A stretch of DNA of 64,000 nt, from contig NZ_JAMWZS010000004.1 of assembly GCF_024282095.1 (NCBI RefSeq), positions 1 through 64,000 of the forward strand, in the 5' to 3' direction. This DNA is from Nitrosomonas sp. (GTDB taxonomy: Bacteria > Pseudomonadota > Gammaproteobacteria > Burkholderiales > Nitrosomonadaceae). Under the pieces are notes generated by a model. That model was not told the DNA's origin, did not search any database, and worked only from the letters and a program-made list of their open reading frames with translations. Position 1 is the stretch's first letter; the number at the start of each line of letters is the position of its first letter. The position numbers and the translations under genes were made by a program. Below, in pieces: positions 39,055 to 50,127 of the stretch.

Positions 39055-39351
39055 GAAGCTAGCCGATAAGCCGGGTTCTGTCGTGGACAGTCATTCCTCT
39101 AGATGCACAGTTACCTGTACATTCAAGCAACCTACCCGCAAGCTCTGCGAGCAACATCATCGCTTGCCTATTTGGTCTTGCTCCGGATGGAGGTTACCGC
39201 GTTTCACCGTAACTGAATACGCTCGTCTCTGTGGCCCTATTCCTCACCTCACGGTGGACGGCCGTTAACCGTCATCCTGCTCTGTGGAGCCCGGACTTTC
39301 CTCCCCCTGTGTTCAAGAAGAACAACAGGCGGCGACTGTCTGGCTAACTTC
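39055..39351 (-). ncRNA. rnpB: RNase P RNA (catalytic RNA subunit)
   Basis: In minus-strand reading the 5' end GAAGTTAGCCAGACAGTCGCCGC and the 3' end ACAGAACCCGGCTTATCGGC are the universal bacterial type A RNase P ends. The terminal helix P1 pairs GAAGTTAGCC (39351-39342) with GGCTAGCTTC (39064-39055), one G-U pair included. The core GGGGGAGGAAAGTCCGGGC and the AGGGTGCCA-like / GAGGTGAGGAATAGGGCC segments are also visible. Its length of about 297 nt is slightly short of the 350-400 nt typical of gammaproteobacteria. It processes tRNA 5' ends with RnpA. A long open frame crosses it on the opposite strand and is not coding there. Confidence 0.95.
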
Positions 39352-39358
39352 GCCGGTT

Positions 39359-39364
39359 ATTCTA
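39359..39364 (-). promoter_or_regulatory. rnpB: Minus-10 element of the rnpB promoter
   Basis: In minus-strand reading TAGAAT lies 7 bases before the predicted first nucleotide of RNase P RNA (39351), a near-consensus minus-10 at the correct distance. The minus-35 region is poor by eye. The match between promoter position and the P1 helix end supports the 5' boundary. Confidence 0.55.
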
Positions 39365-39544
39365 TCACTTGCAAAAATGATCGGTTGGGGAAATAATCAA
39401 CCAATGATTTTGAATCGCCTGCAAAAAGGCGTGATGCAATCCTTATCCGTTAATTCGGTATTTACTGTCGGTATGCCATTCAGCCAATACATTTTTCCGG
39501 CTTTGGATGATTGCCGTACCTTTTCACCACGACTATTGGCATCC

Positions 39545-42500
39545 ATGTTGTTAAAACCTGTGTTCGGTTTCAAATCGCTTTTTTTCGTGCTTTTGTGCAG
39601 CATATTAGCGTTGCTGTTCTGGTTACCCGGCAATGCGTACTCAAAAAATCAGTCATCGGTCTACAAAGCCATCGATACCGCACGCGCAGCGGTTGGTCGC
39701 AGCAAGATGGAGGAAGCTCAGCGGCAGGCAGCCATCGAGTACCTTGATGCTGCACGTGCCGATGAGCGCGAAGCGGAAACGCTGAATGAGCAATTAACCG
39801 CGTTGCGTGCGGAAGCTGCCGATCAACCTGCGCGGATGGAGCGTTTGAATAAAGCGTTGGCAACAGACCGTGAGCGGGAATTACTCGAGTGGTCCAAGCG
39901 CTTGCCGGCTGACGCTGATGGCGAAACACTGGAACAGCTCCTGGAGCAGGAACGCACCATCATCACCGATCTGCGCGCGCAGATCGGGGTCGCCGGCACA
40001 GATCTGGCCCTGGTGCTATCGCGCCCGGCGCAGGCAGCCGATGAAATCACCGCATTGCACCGCCGCATCGAAGAACAATCAACACCGATCGTGGCCCAAT
40101 CCGATGAGCCTGCCGCACTATTTGAAGCGCGTCGCCTACGCCGCAGCAGCGAACAGCATCGCTTGCAAGCAATGCTGGAACTGCGTCTTACCGAGCAGGA
40201 CACCGCCACGCAGCGTCAGAGCCTGCACGAATTGGCGCTGCGCGAGTTGCGCTATCGCCTGGGATTGCACGAAAAACGCGTGGAACATTTACAGCAGCGC
40301 ATTACCAACCGTGGTCGGCGTGAACTGGAAGCATTGAGCGAACAATTAATCAAGCGTGAACAAGAATTGGCTGGAGATGCTTTCGTACTGGCATCCGCTG
40401 CTGTTGCGAATCGTACCATGGGTGCGGAGCTGATACAGCAAAATGAGCATTTGGCGCGGGATCGCGCCGCTTTGGCCAGTATCGAACAAGCCGGTGAGCA
40501 TATTGCCGTGACTTTGCGCGATAGCCGCACCCGGCTTGATGTGGGTGGAACCAGTGAACGCGTTGGTCGTTGGCTGTGGAGTGAGCGGCGCCAATTGGAG
40601 ACGCCCGCCCGCCTTGAGCTGCGTCTGGAATTGATTCGCAATAATCTGGCGGATTTGCGGTTGGAACGGATAATGCTCAGCGAACAGCAACGCGGTCTGT
40701 TGGATATGGGTGCCGTTGCCCGGACGTTAGTTAGGGCACATTCGCAGGCGGACGAGGAGGGGCGCAGCGACAAAAATATTCAAAACTTGCTGTTGCCTTT
40801 GTTGCATAAGCGTACCGAACTGTTGGCGCTGCTCGAGTCTTTGCTACAGCGACGTATTGCGGCGCTGGAAAAGAGCGAGCAAGCTTTGCAGCAGCAGATT
40901 CAAAACGCTCAGGAATTGCAGCAGATGCTGGATCGTTACCTGCTATGGATTCCCAGCCATGGTGTGATCAATGGTAAATGGCTGCAGCGGTTGCCGGATG
41001 GACTGCATGATTTGATCAAACCATCGCGTTTTACTACTGTGATGACGCTGAGTGTGCAAAATTTTTACCAGCAACCTGCACCCTGGCTAGGCAGTCTGCT
41101 GCTCATACTGGTTTTACTGGAACTTCGGCGCCGCGCTCCGGTACATATCGAGGCCTTGGCGGCTAATACCTACCAGATTCGCAAAGACAGTTACCAGACA
41201 ACCCTCAAAACATTGGGATGGACCCTGCTGGCCGCGTTGCCTGCTCCTGTTACGTTAGCCTTGCTGGGGCAACTGCTGCAAGGTGTCGGCAATCCTGGAC
41301 GATTCAGTCATTCCTTAGGTCAGGCTTGTGTGTTACTGGCGTTACCGCTATTGGCAGTGCAACTGCTGCGCTGGATCAGTATGGAGCGTGGCTTGGGGCA
41401 CGCACATTTCCGCTGGACCCGGCAGCGCCGTACCGCACTGCATTATTGGTTACCGCGGATCGCTGTTGTTGTGCTGCCGCTATACTTTGTCAGTTCGCTG
41501 GCGTTTATCCGCAGGCTTGATCTGGCCATCGATGTGCAGGCACGTATGGCGATCATGCTGAGTTGTGTGGCGCTGGCGTGGGCTCTCTGGCGACTGCTGG
41601 ATGTTGGCCGGCTCTGGGTCATTCGAGGCGTAGTCAGCGAACCATCGACTTTGCGCAAGCTATTGCGCGTGCTGCTGCCCGCATTGCTATTAGCCGTTGC
41701 AATACTGGCGTTGACGGGCTATGTTTATTCTGCGGGCATGATATTGCAGTCGCTATTGGCCAGCTTTAGCCTGATTGTCATGATCGCCATTGGACTGGGG
41801 CTGCTGGCGCGCTGGTTTTTGCTCGGAGAGCGGCGCCTGATGCTGCATCGCCTGGATGAACGTCGCTTGGCGGCAGCGCACGCCGCTGAAGAATCCGGTG
41901 AAGTGATACCGGAGCCGGAAGAGAACATTACGCTGGAACAAGTCAATACTCAGACCCGCCGGCTGTTGCGCGCATTACGGCTGAGTTTGCTGGCATTGGG
42001 TTTGATCTGGGTGTGGGCTGCCATACTACCCGCCATCACGCGCCTGGACGAGATTGCACTGTGGCATATCAGTGAGATTGGCACCGATGGTGTTACGATC
42101 CAGCAACCCATCACGCTGATGGCGGTGTTGTCGGGTATCTTTACGTTGGTGCTGACCACGGTTGGCGCCAGAAACCTGCCAGGATTGATCGAAATCAGCC
42201 TGTTGTCACATATCCGTATCGATGTCGCTTCACGTTATGCCATCACCAGCGTGTTGCGCTACGCGATCGTGATTGGCGGTACCTTGGTGGGATTGAGTTT
42301 TCTGGGTATGCGCTGGTCGCAGTTGCAGTGGATGGCCGCTGCCTTGACGGTCGGACTTGGATTTGGTTTACAGGAAATTTTTGCCAACTTTGTATCCGGC
42401 ATCATTGTGCTGTTTGAGCGGCCGTTCCGGGTCGGTGATGTGATCACAGTCGGTGATCTTTCCGGCCGCGTTACCCGTATCCGTACTCGCGCTACCACTG

Positions 42501-42859
42501 TGCTTGATTTCGATAACAAGGAAATCGTCATTCCCAATAAGACCTTCATCACCGGCCAACTGATCAATTGGACATTGACCGATACCATTACTCGCGTTGT
42601 CATTCGGATAGGGGTTACGCATGGTGCGGATGTAAACAAAGTGCGTGCGTTGCTGTTGCAGGCTGCCAGGGAAGATGACCGGGTGCTGAAAGAACCGGAG
42701 CCATCCTGCTGGTTCCTGACTTTCGGGGCAAAATCTCTGGATTTTGAACTTCGTGTATTCGTTAATACCTTAAATCAGCGATTGGAAGTCCAGAATGCCC
42801 TCAACACACGCATCATGGTGTTATTTGCCGAGCACGGCATCGAGATTGCCGCTACTTGA
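39545..42859 (+). CDS. mscK: Large MscS-family mechanosensitive channel (MscK/KefA-like)
   Basis: The open frame extends to 39284, but that part overlaps rnpB. I take ATG 39545, which starts a signal peptide (LFFVLLCSILALLFWLPGNAYS) and gives 1104 residues, close to E. coli MscK (1120) and MscM (1107). The ribosome-binding site is weak, so the start is uncertain. The architecture is a coiled-coil periplasmic domain (about 30-540), about eight membrane helices, then the MscS core: TVGLGFGLQEIFANFVSG (TM3), the beta domain FERPFRVGDVITVGDLSG, and VIPNKTFITGQLINW. It releases solutes on hypo-osmotic shock. It overlaps the convergent TolC-family gene by 8 bases. kefA is a synonym. Confidence 0.88.
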   Translation: MLLKPVFGFKSLFFVLLCSILALLFWLPGNAYSKNQSSVYKAIDTARAAVGRSKMEEAQRQAAIEYLDAARADEREAETLNEQLTALRAEAADQPARMERLNKALATDRERELLEWSKRLPADADGETLEQLLEQERTIITDLRAQIGVAGTDLALVLSRPAQAADEITALHRRIEEQSTPIVAQSDEPAALFEARRLRRSSEQHRLQAMLELRLTEQDTATQRQSLHELALRELRYRLGLHEKRVEHLQQRITNRGRRELEALSEQLIKREQELAGDAFVLASAAVANRTMGAELIQQNEHLARDRAALASIEQAGEHIAVTLRDSRTRLDVGGTSERVGRWLWSERRQLETPARLELRLELIRNNLADLRLERIMLSEQQRGLLDMGAVARTLVRAHSQADEEGRSDKNIQNLLLPLLHKRTELLALLESLLQRRIAALEKSEQALQQQIQNAQELQQMLDRYLLWIPSHGVINGKWLQRLPDGLHDLIKPSRFTTVMTLSVQNFYQQPAPWLGSLLLILVLLELRRRAPVHIEALAANTYQIRKDSYQTTLKTLGWTLLAALPAPVTLALLGQLLQGVGNPGRFSHSLGQACVLLALPLLAVQLLRWISMERGLGHAHFRWTRQRRTALHYWLPRIAVVVLPLYFVSSLAFIRRLDLAIDVQARMAIMLSCVALAWALWRLLDVGRLWVIRGVVSEPSTLRKLLRVLLPALLLAVAILALTGYVYSAGMILQSLLASFSLIVMIAIGLGLLARWFLLGERRLMLHRLDERRLAAAHAAEESGEVIPEPEENITLEQVNTQTRRLLRALRLSLLALGLIWVWAAILPAITRLDEIALWHISEIGTDGVTIQQPITLMAVLSGIFTLVLTTVGARNLPGLIEISLLSHIRIDVASRYAITSVLRYAIVIGGTLVGLSFLGMRWSQLQWMAAALTVGLGFGLQEIFANFVSGIIVLFERPFRVGDVITVGDLSGRVTRIRTRATTVLDFDNKEIVIPNKTFITGQLINWTLTDTITRVVIRIGVTHGADVNKVRALLLQAAREDDRVLKEPEPSCWFLTFGAKSLDFELRVFVNTLNQRLEVQNALNTRIMVLFAEHGIEIAAT

Positions 42860-44183
42860 TCAGCATGGCATTAATTTGTGTCAGCGTTTCTTCGTCGAGC
42901 TCACCCGCTTCCGCATTCAGACGTAATCTTGACATGAGATAACCGTGATACGCTTTGGCCAGATCACGTCTGGCCGAGTACATTTGTTGTTGTGCGTTCA
43001 GTACATCGACTTCGGTTCTGACACCGACTTTTTGTCCGAGAACGGTTGAATCCAGTTGACTCTGGCTGGATTTCAAGGCCTGTTTGAGTGCGTTTACCTG
43101 TGCAATACCGTTAGTGACATTCAGAAATTGCTGGCGGATCTGCACGGCAATGTTGCGCCGGGTGCTTTCAAGGTCATGCAGCGCTTTATCCTGAAGTGCC
43201 AATGCTTCGCGTACACGGGATTGCACGGAAAAGCCCTGGAATAGCGGTATATTGAGTTGCAGTCCGATCGATTTTGAGACGAGGTCGATGCCGCGGCCGG
43301 TAATGGCACCACCGACGCCGGTTTGATCGCTGTATTGTGCAACCAGATCCAACGTCGGGTAATGTTGCGCCCAGGCCTTTTTTACATCCTGGTGGGCTAT
43401 TTCATAGGCTGCTTGCTGGATTTTCAACGTGAAATTCTTTTCTTCCGCAACGCGTACCCATTCATCCATGCTGCTGTATTGCAAATTAGCCAAATCGGAA
43501 GCGATTTCCTTGGCGCCTACAAGATTTTCAGGAAAGCGGTCAATGATGCCTTGTAACGTGCGCTTCCTGATTTCAAGCGCATTACGCGCGGCAATTTCTT
43601 GCGATGTGGTGAGGTCATGGCGGGCTTGTGCTTCGTTGGTATCCACAATGGTGGAAACACCGACTTCAAAATTACGCTTGGCTTGTTGCAGTTGTATCAG
43701 AATCGCTTTTTTCTGCGCTTCAGCAACTTCGACATCGACCTGCGCATCCAGTACATCAAAATACGCTTGTGCAACCCGTAGTATCAAATCTTGCGCAGCC
43801 ACGACAAATTGTGAATCCGCTCTGCTGACTTCAATTTTTGATTGCTGATAAATGACAATATTTTCCATGCGGAACAGCGGTTGTGTCGCTGATATCGTCA
43901 CACCCCGGCTTTGAATCGTGACTTCCGGCGGATTGATATTGCCGATGTTGTTTGCGTTTACTTGCTGAACCGTGCGTGTTCCCAATAGGGTGATATTCGG
44001 CAAGAAACCTGCTCTACCCTGCGGCAACTTTTCCTGCGCAGCCTGATAGGCGGCACGCGCCGAGCGGTATTGTGCATCCTGTGCCAGCGCTTCATGATAG
44101 ATACCCATCAAATCAGCAGCGTACAGAGCGGAATGCCCTGTAATGCCGATAAAAGCAGCAAAAACGAATTGCAAGCATTTCAT
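42852..44183 (-). CDS. tolC: TolC-family outer-membrane efflux/secretion duct
   Basis: The 443-residue protein has a signal peptide (FVFAAFIGITGHSALYA) and two OEP repeats: DLMGIYHEALAQDAQYRSARA, the ATQPLFRMENIVIYQQSKIEV segment and, in the second repeat, GLQLNIPLFQGFSVQSRVREA. The LRLNAEAGEL ending is typical of TolC of the type I secretion class. It forms the trimeric outer-membrane tunnel for type I secretion and drug efflux. It may serve the HlyD/C39 exporter of the RiPP island, which lacks its own duct. It lies downstream of pcm, a common arrangement, with a 97-base gap. Confidence 0.9.
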   Translation of the reverse strand: MKCLQFVFAAFIGITGHSALYAADLMGIYHEALAQDAQYRSARAAYQAAQEKLPQGRAGFLPNITLLGTRTVQQVNANNIGNINPPEVTIQSRGVTISATQPLFRMENIVIYQQSKIEVSRADSQFVVAAQDLILRVAQAYFDVLDAQVDVEVAEAQKKAILIQLQQAKRNFEVGVSTIVDTNEAQARHDLTTSQEIAARNALEIRKRTLQGIIDRFPENLVGAKEIASDLANLQYSSMDEWVRVAEEKNFTLKIQQAAYEIAHQDVKKAWAQHYPTLDLVAQYSDQTGVGGAITGRGIDLVSKSIGLQLNIPLFQGFSVQSRVREALALQDKALHDLESTRRNIAVQIRQQFLNVTNGIAQVNALKQALKSSQSQLDSTVLGQKVGVRTEVDVLNAQQQMYSARRDLAKAYHGYLMSRLRLNAEAGELDEETLTQINAMLIK

Positions 44184-44280
44184 ATGGATTTCCGATATTC
44201 GTTCGGAGCTGATGATATTTCAGCAATAAGTTGGCCGCTGTGACAAATAGCACGCGTGATCGTTGTTCTAATTCTAATCT

Positions 44281-44934
44281 TCAAAAGACAAACTTTGTCG
44301 GTTGCAGTGCATTGATGAGCGGGATTGTACTGGTCTCAAACAATTTTTTAGTTGTGTATTCGCCCGGTGCTACACAAGTGATGAGTGAAGCTTCCATGGC
44401 GGGATCTTCGCCGACAATCGCAAATAATCGACCTCCCGGGTTCAGGCTTTGCAGAAAAGCATCGGGTAAAACAGGCGTCGATGCGGTTAACACGATGACA
44501 TCATAAGGACCATGTTTAGACCAGCCTTGTGCAGCATCGCCTTGTTCGATCGTGACATTCGTAATATCGTGCGCTTTAAGATTATTTTCCGCCATGGTTT
44601 TTAGTTCAGGCACGATCTCAACACTATAAACGTGAGCACCTTTCTCAGCCAGTAGCGCTGCCAGGTATCCACTGCCGCTGCCGACTTCCAGAATTTTGTC
44701 CGTTTTCTTAATGTGAAGTTCTTGCAGTATGCGAGCTTCCATTTTAGGCGCCAGCATGACTTGACCATAGCCCAAAGGAATTTCCATATCCACAAAAGCC
44801 ATGGCGCGATTTGCAGGCAGAGCAAATTCTTCGCGCCGTATTTTGTACAATAAATCCAGGACACTATCATCCAATACATTCCACGTACGGATTTGTTGCG
44901 TAACCATATTTAATCGAGTTTCTTCAAGATTCAT
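44281..44934 (-). CDS. pcm: Protein-L-isoaspartate O-methyltransferase family protein
   Basis: The 217-residue SAM methyltransferase has ARNMVTQQIR-like start residues (LNMVTQQIRTWNV), the catalytic-region FVDMEIPLGYGQVMLAPKMEARILQEL and the SAM loop ILEVGSGSGYLAALLA. VYSVEIVPEL and PGGRLFAIVG follow. It belongs to the Pcm branch that commonly precedes tolC in Betaproteobacteria. Canonical Pcm carries an IGYGQTISQP substrate motif; here it reads LGYGQVMLAP, so repair of isoaspartate is probable but not certain. It is transcribed divergently from thiC and its riboswitch. Confidence 0.85.
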   Translation of the reverse strand: MNLEETRLNMVTQQIRTWNVLDDSVLDLLYKIRREEFALPANRAMAFVDMEIPLGYGQVMLAPKMEARILQELHIKKTDKILEVGSGSGYLAALLAEKGAHVYSVEIVPELKTMAENNLKAHDITNVTIEQGDAAQGWSKHGPYDVIVLTASTPVLPDAFLQSLNPGGRLFAIVGEDPAMEASLITCVAPGEYTTKKLFETSTIPLINALQPTKFVF

Positions 44935-45003
44935 TTCTAGATCCGTATTGTTAATTGAGGTAAGACTTGCAATTATTTCACATTTCCATTAGCTTCACAG
45001 CAT

Positions 45004-47194
<2,191 letters not shown>

Positions 47195-47242
47195 TTTTGA
47201 TCCAAAATTATCAATTTTATTAAAGCATAACAACAACGCGAT

Positions 47243-48067
47243 ATGGATATTATTTTACTGTTAAAAGCTTTGATCCTGGGCGTTGTTGAAGGATTGACCG
47301 AGTTCCTGCCGGTTTCTTCCACCGGTCATTTGATCCTGGTCGGTGATCTGCTCGATTTCAACGATGAGCGTGGCATGGTTTTTACCATCGCGATTCAATT
47401 GGGCGCGATTCTGGCCGTGTGCTGGGAATATCGCAGCAAGATTGCCGAAGTCATTCGGGGCATCGGTACCGACCCGGCAGCCAATCGCTTTGTGATCAAC
47501 TTGTTTATTGCATTCTTGCCCGCCGCCATCATGGGGCTGCTGTTTATTAAAACCATCAAATTCTATTTGTTTCATCCTGTCCCTGTTGCGTTGGCGTTGA
47601 TCATCGGCGGTTTCCTGATTTTATGGGCGGAACGCAGAGAACATGTGATTGAAGTCGAGCAAGTCGACGACATGGATTGGAAACACGCGCTGAAAGTCGG
47701 TCTGGCGCAATGTCTGGCGCTGATTCCAGGCACCTCGCGCTCGGGTGCCACGATTATCGGCGGCTTGTTTTTTGGCCTGTCGCGCAAAGCGGCCACCGAA
47801 TTCTCATTTTTTCTGGCAATCCCCATCATGTTTGCCGCCACCTTTTATGATGTCTACAAACACCGCGAGTTTTTGGAATGGAATGATTTGGGCATGTTTG
47901 CGGTAGGCTTTGTCGCCGCTTTCCTGAGTGCGCTGCTGGCGGTGCGTGGCCTGATACGTTTTATCAGCAGCCATGACTTTACCGTATTCGCTTGGTATCG
48001 CATCGTATTCGGCTTCATTATTCTGATAACGGCGTATACGGGTGTGATTGCTTGGTCGGAGGCGTGA
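47243..48067 (+). CDS. uppP: Undecaprenyl-diphosphatase UppP/BacA
   Basis: The 274-residue integral membrane protein has both family motifs: [19 protein letters not shown] with the catalytic Glu pair, and [16 protein letters not shown] with the active-site Ser/Arg. It has about eight membrane helices. It recycles undecaprenyl pyrophosphate to the monophosphate carrier for cell-wall synthesis and confers bacitracin tolerance. It is 48 bases after thiC on the same strand but functionally unrelated to it. Confidence 0.97.
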   Translation: MDIILLLKALILGVVEGLTEFLPVSSTGHLILVGDLLDFNDERGMVFTIAIQLGAILAVCWEYRSKIAEVIRGIGTDPAANRFVINLFIAFLPAAIMGLLFIKTIKFYLFHPVPVALALIIGGFLILWAERREHVIEVEQVDDMDWKHALKVGLAQCLALIPGTSRSGATIIGGLFFGLSRKAATEFSFFLAIPIMFAATFYDVYKHREFLEWNDLGMFAVGFVAAFLSALLAVRGLIRFISSHDFTVFAWYRIVFGFIILITAYTGVIAWSEA

Positions 48068-48193
48068 GGAAAGCAGGATTCTTAATCTGTACTCGCTCAG
48101 ATCAAGGCTTGCGATTGACGCTCAATACATCTTTCTGTACATTCTTTTTAAAGCCATAAGGCCTTTTCTCTTCTACTGGTTATATTCAATCAA

Positions 48194-48682
48194 ATGATTC
48201 ATCACGTTACCGGCGATATTCTACTGTCAAAAGCGCGGGTCATCGCCCATGGTGTTGCGCCGAATGATCCGTTCTCTACGGGTTTAGCGTTAAGTTTAAG
48301 GGAGCGGTGGCCGGCCATGTATAAAGATTTCCGGCATTTCTGCCAAACTACGCATCCCAAGTCAGGAAGCGCGTGGGTGTGGGGCGGGGCGGAAGGATCA
48401 CGCATTATTAACCTGTTTACGCAGGATGCTGCTTATGATCATGACGCCAAGCCTGGAAAAGCAACAGTCGAGCATGTGAATCACGCGCTGCGCGAACTAC
48501 GCCGCTTGATGGATGCTGAAAATTTTCACAGTCTTGCTTTGCCTCGTCTGGCCACTGGTGTCGGTGGATTGAACTGGGATGACGTCAGTCCGTTGATCAC
48601 TAAGCATCTGGGTGATTTGCAAGTACCTATCTACGTGTATGTTACTTTCCACAAGGGTGTTGCTGCCAACGAGCCTGAATAA
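48194..48682 (+). CDS. Macro-domain protein (ADP-ribose binding)
   Basis: The 162-residue protein is essentially one macro domain: HHVTGDILLSKARVIAHGVAPND, KSGSAWVWGG, RIINLFTQDA, and the substrate loop LALPRLATGVGGLNWDDV. Such domains bind or hydrolyse ADP-ribose derivatives (ADP-ribosyl ester removal, or ADP-ribose-1''-phosphate, in various members). Here an unusually short N-terminus enters the domain directly. It is 18 bases before a GCS2-type ligase gene, which itself abuts an M14-type amidohydrolase gene, suggesting a three-gene operon. The substrate is unknown. Confidence 0.85.
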   Translation: MIHHVTGDILLSKARVIAHGVAPNDPFSTGLALSLRERWPAMYKDFRHFCQTTHPKSGSAWVWGGAEGSRIINLFTQDAAYDHDAKPGKATVEHVNHALRELRRLMDAENFHSLALPRLATGVGGLNWDDVSPLITKHLGDLQVPIYVYVTFHKGVAANEPE

Positions 48683-48700
48683 TTAATTCGAGTGATCGCG

Positions 48701-50125
48701 ATGGGCCAGGAAATCAACCAAACGCAGTTTAGTGATCAGATTTTCAAGGAATATAAGCGCCGCTTATGTCATGAAGCTGAGTTATTAGGGAATCAGCTGT
48801 CGGAAGGATGTTTTTCGGGTATTGGTGAAATTGGCGGCTATGAGCTCGAATCCTGGCTGGTGGATCACAATTATTTTCCAGCACCGATCAATCAAGCATT
48901 TCTGACCCGCCTGAACAATCCGTTGGTGGTGCATGAGTTGTCCCGCTTCAACGTCGAACTCAATGGTGCGCCTTTGCCGCTTAAAGGCAACGCCTTGTCT
49001 GCCATGGCGCTTGAATTGACCCATACTTGGCAGGAATGCCAGGACATTGCGCACGGAATGGATAGCGTATTGATGATGATCGGCATTTTGCCGACTGTGC
49101 GGCAATCCGATCTGTGTCTGGCGAATATGTCGGATCTCAAGCGGTATCGTGCGCTGAACGAACAAGTATTGAAACGCCGTTGTGGACGTCTGTTGCACAT
49201 TTGTATCGACGGTCGCGAACATTTGGATCTCGATCATGCGGATGTGATGTTGGAAGCCGCTACCACGTCGTTCCAGGTGCACTTGCAAAGCGCACAACGC
49301 AACGCCGTACGCTATTTCAATGCATCTATCATTGCAGCCGGGCCGTTGATTGCCGCGGCAGGCAATTCGCCGTTGCTATTTGATGCTGACTTATGGGACG
49401 AAACGCGCATCCCGCTGTTTGAACAGTCGGTTGAAATTGGCGACCAGCCGGATCAGAGAAATCGTCGTGTCAGTTTTGGTCAGGGCTATGCGCGCGAATC
49501 CCTATTCGAATGTTTTGCGGAAAATCTTGCCAATCATGCCGTGCTGCTACCCATTCTGATGGATGGCCCGCCGCAACAGTTTGCGCACCTCAGATTGCAT
49601 AATGGAACTATCTGGCGCTGGGTTCGGCCACTCATCGGTTTTGATCCAGACGGCACGCCGCATTTGCGCATTGAGCAGCGCGTGCTTCCCGCCGGGCCCA
49701 CGATTGCCGATATGATGGCCAATGCCGCCTTGTTTTACGGCTTGGCGCGTTTTCTGGCCAGCATGTCTGATGCGCCGGAATCCGTATTCAGTTTTGACAA
49801 GGCCCGCGATAATTTTTATGCCGCAGCGCGCGATGGACTGCGATCTAAGCTTATCTGGCTGGATGGCAGCACAACCGATGCCAGGACTTTGTTGCTGGAA
49901 GAAATTTTACCGATGGCGCGGCAGGGTTTGAAATCGCTTGAAATCGATCGTGACGAAATCGATCAAAATCTCGATATTCTGGAATCCCGGATCAAAAGTG
50001 GCCAGACCGGCGCCGCGTGGCAGCGTGCTTACCGCGAGAAGCATCAATCCGACAGTTTGCATCTCGTTGCCGCCTATCTTGAGCGTCAACGCAGCGGTGC
50101 GCCGGTGCATGAGTGGGCGTTGTAG
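48701..50125 (+). CDS. GCS2-family glutamate-cysteine ligase-like carboxylate-amine ligase
   Basis: From ATG 48701 the product is 474 residues; a GTG at 48692 is in frame, but GAGTG just before 48701 serves better as ribosome-binding site. Motifs of the GCS2 fold are GEIGGYELESWLVD, SRFNVELNGAPLPL, LAMMIGILPT-like VLMMIGILPTVRQSDL and TTSFQVHLQ, with HLRIEQRVLPAGPT late. This family joins a glutamate carboxylate to an amine using ATP. True glutathione synthesis is possible, but the genomic setting between a macro-domain gene and an M14-type amidohydrolase points to another gamma-glutamyl-type product. The gap to the next gene is 2 bases. Confidence 0.75.
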   Translation: MGQEINQTQFSDQIFKEYKRRLCHEAELLGNQLSEGCFSGIGEIGGYELESWLVDHNYFPAPINQAFLTRLNNPLVVHELSRFNVELNGAPLPLKGNALSAMALELTHTWQECQDIAHGMDSVLMMIGILPTVRQSDLCLANMSDLKRYRALNEQVLKRRCGRLLHICIDGREHLDLDHADVMLEAATTSFQVHLQSAQRNAVRYFNASIIAAGPLIAAAGNSPLLFDADLWDETRIPLFEQSVEIGDQPDQRNRRVSFGQGYARESLFECFAENLANHAVLLPILMDGPPQQFAHLRLHNGTIWRWVRPLIGFDPDGTPHLRIEQRVLPAGPTIADMMANAALFYGLARFLASMSDAPESVFSFDKARDNFYAAARDGLRSKLIWLDGSTTDARTLLLEEILPMARQGLKSLEIDRDEIDQNLDILESRIKSGQTGAAWQRAYREKHQSDSLHLVAAYLERQRSGAPVHEWAL

Positions 50126-50127
50126 GC

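Noticed and set aside
39284..39544. N-terminal extension of the MscK-like frame
   Set aside because: Its first part overlaps rnpB on the opposite strand and it precedes the signal peptide; not credible as protein.
48785..49297. 170-codon minus-strand frame opposite the GCS2-type ligase
   Set aside because: Antisense shadow; His/Gln-rich composition from reverse reading, no domain pattern.
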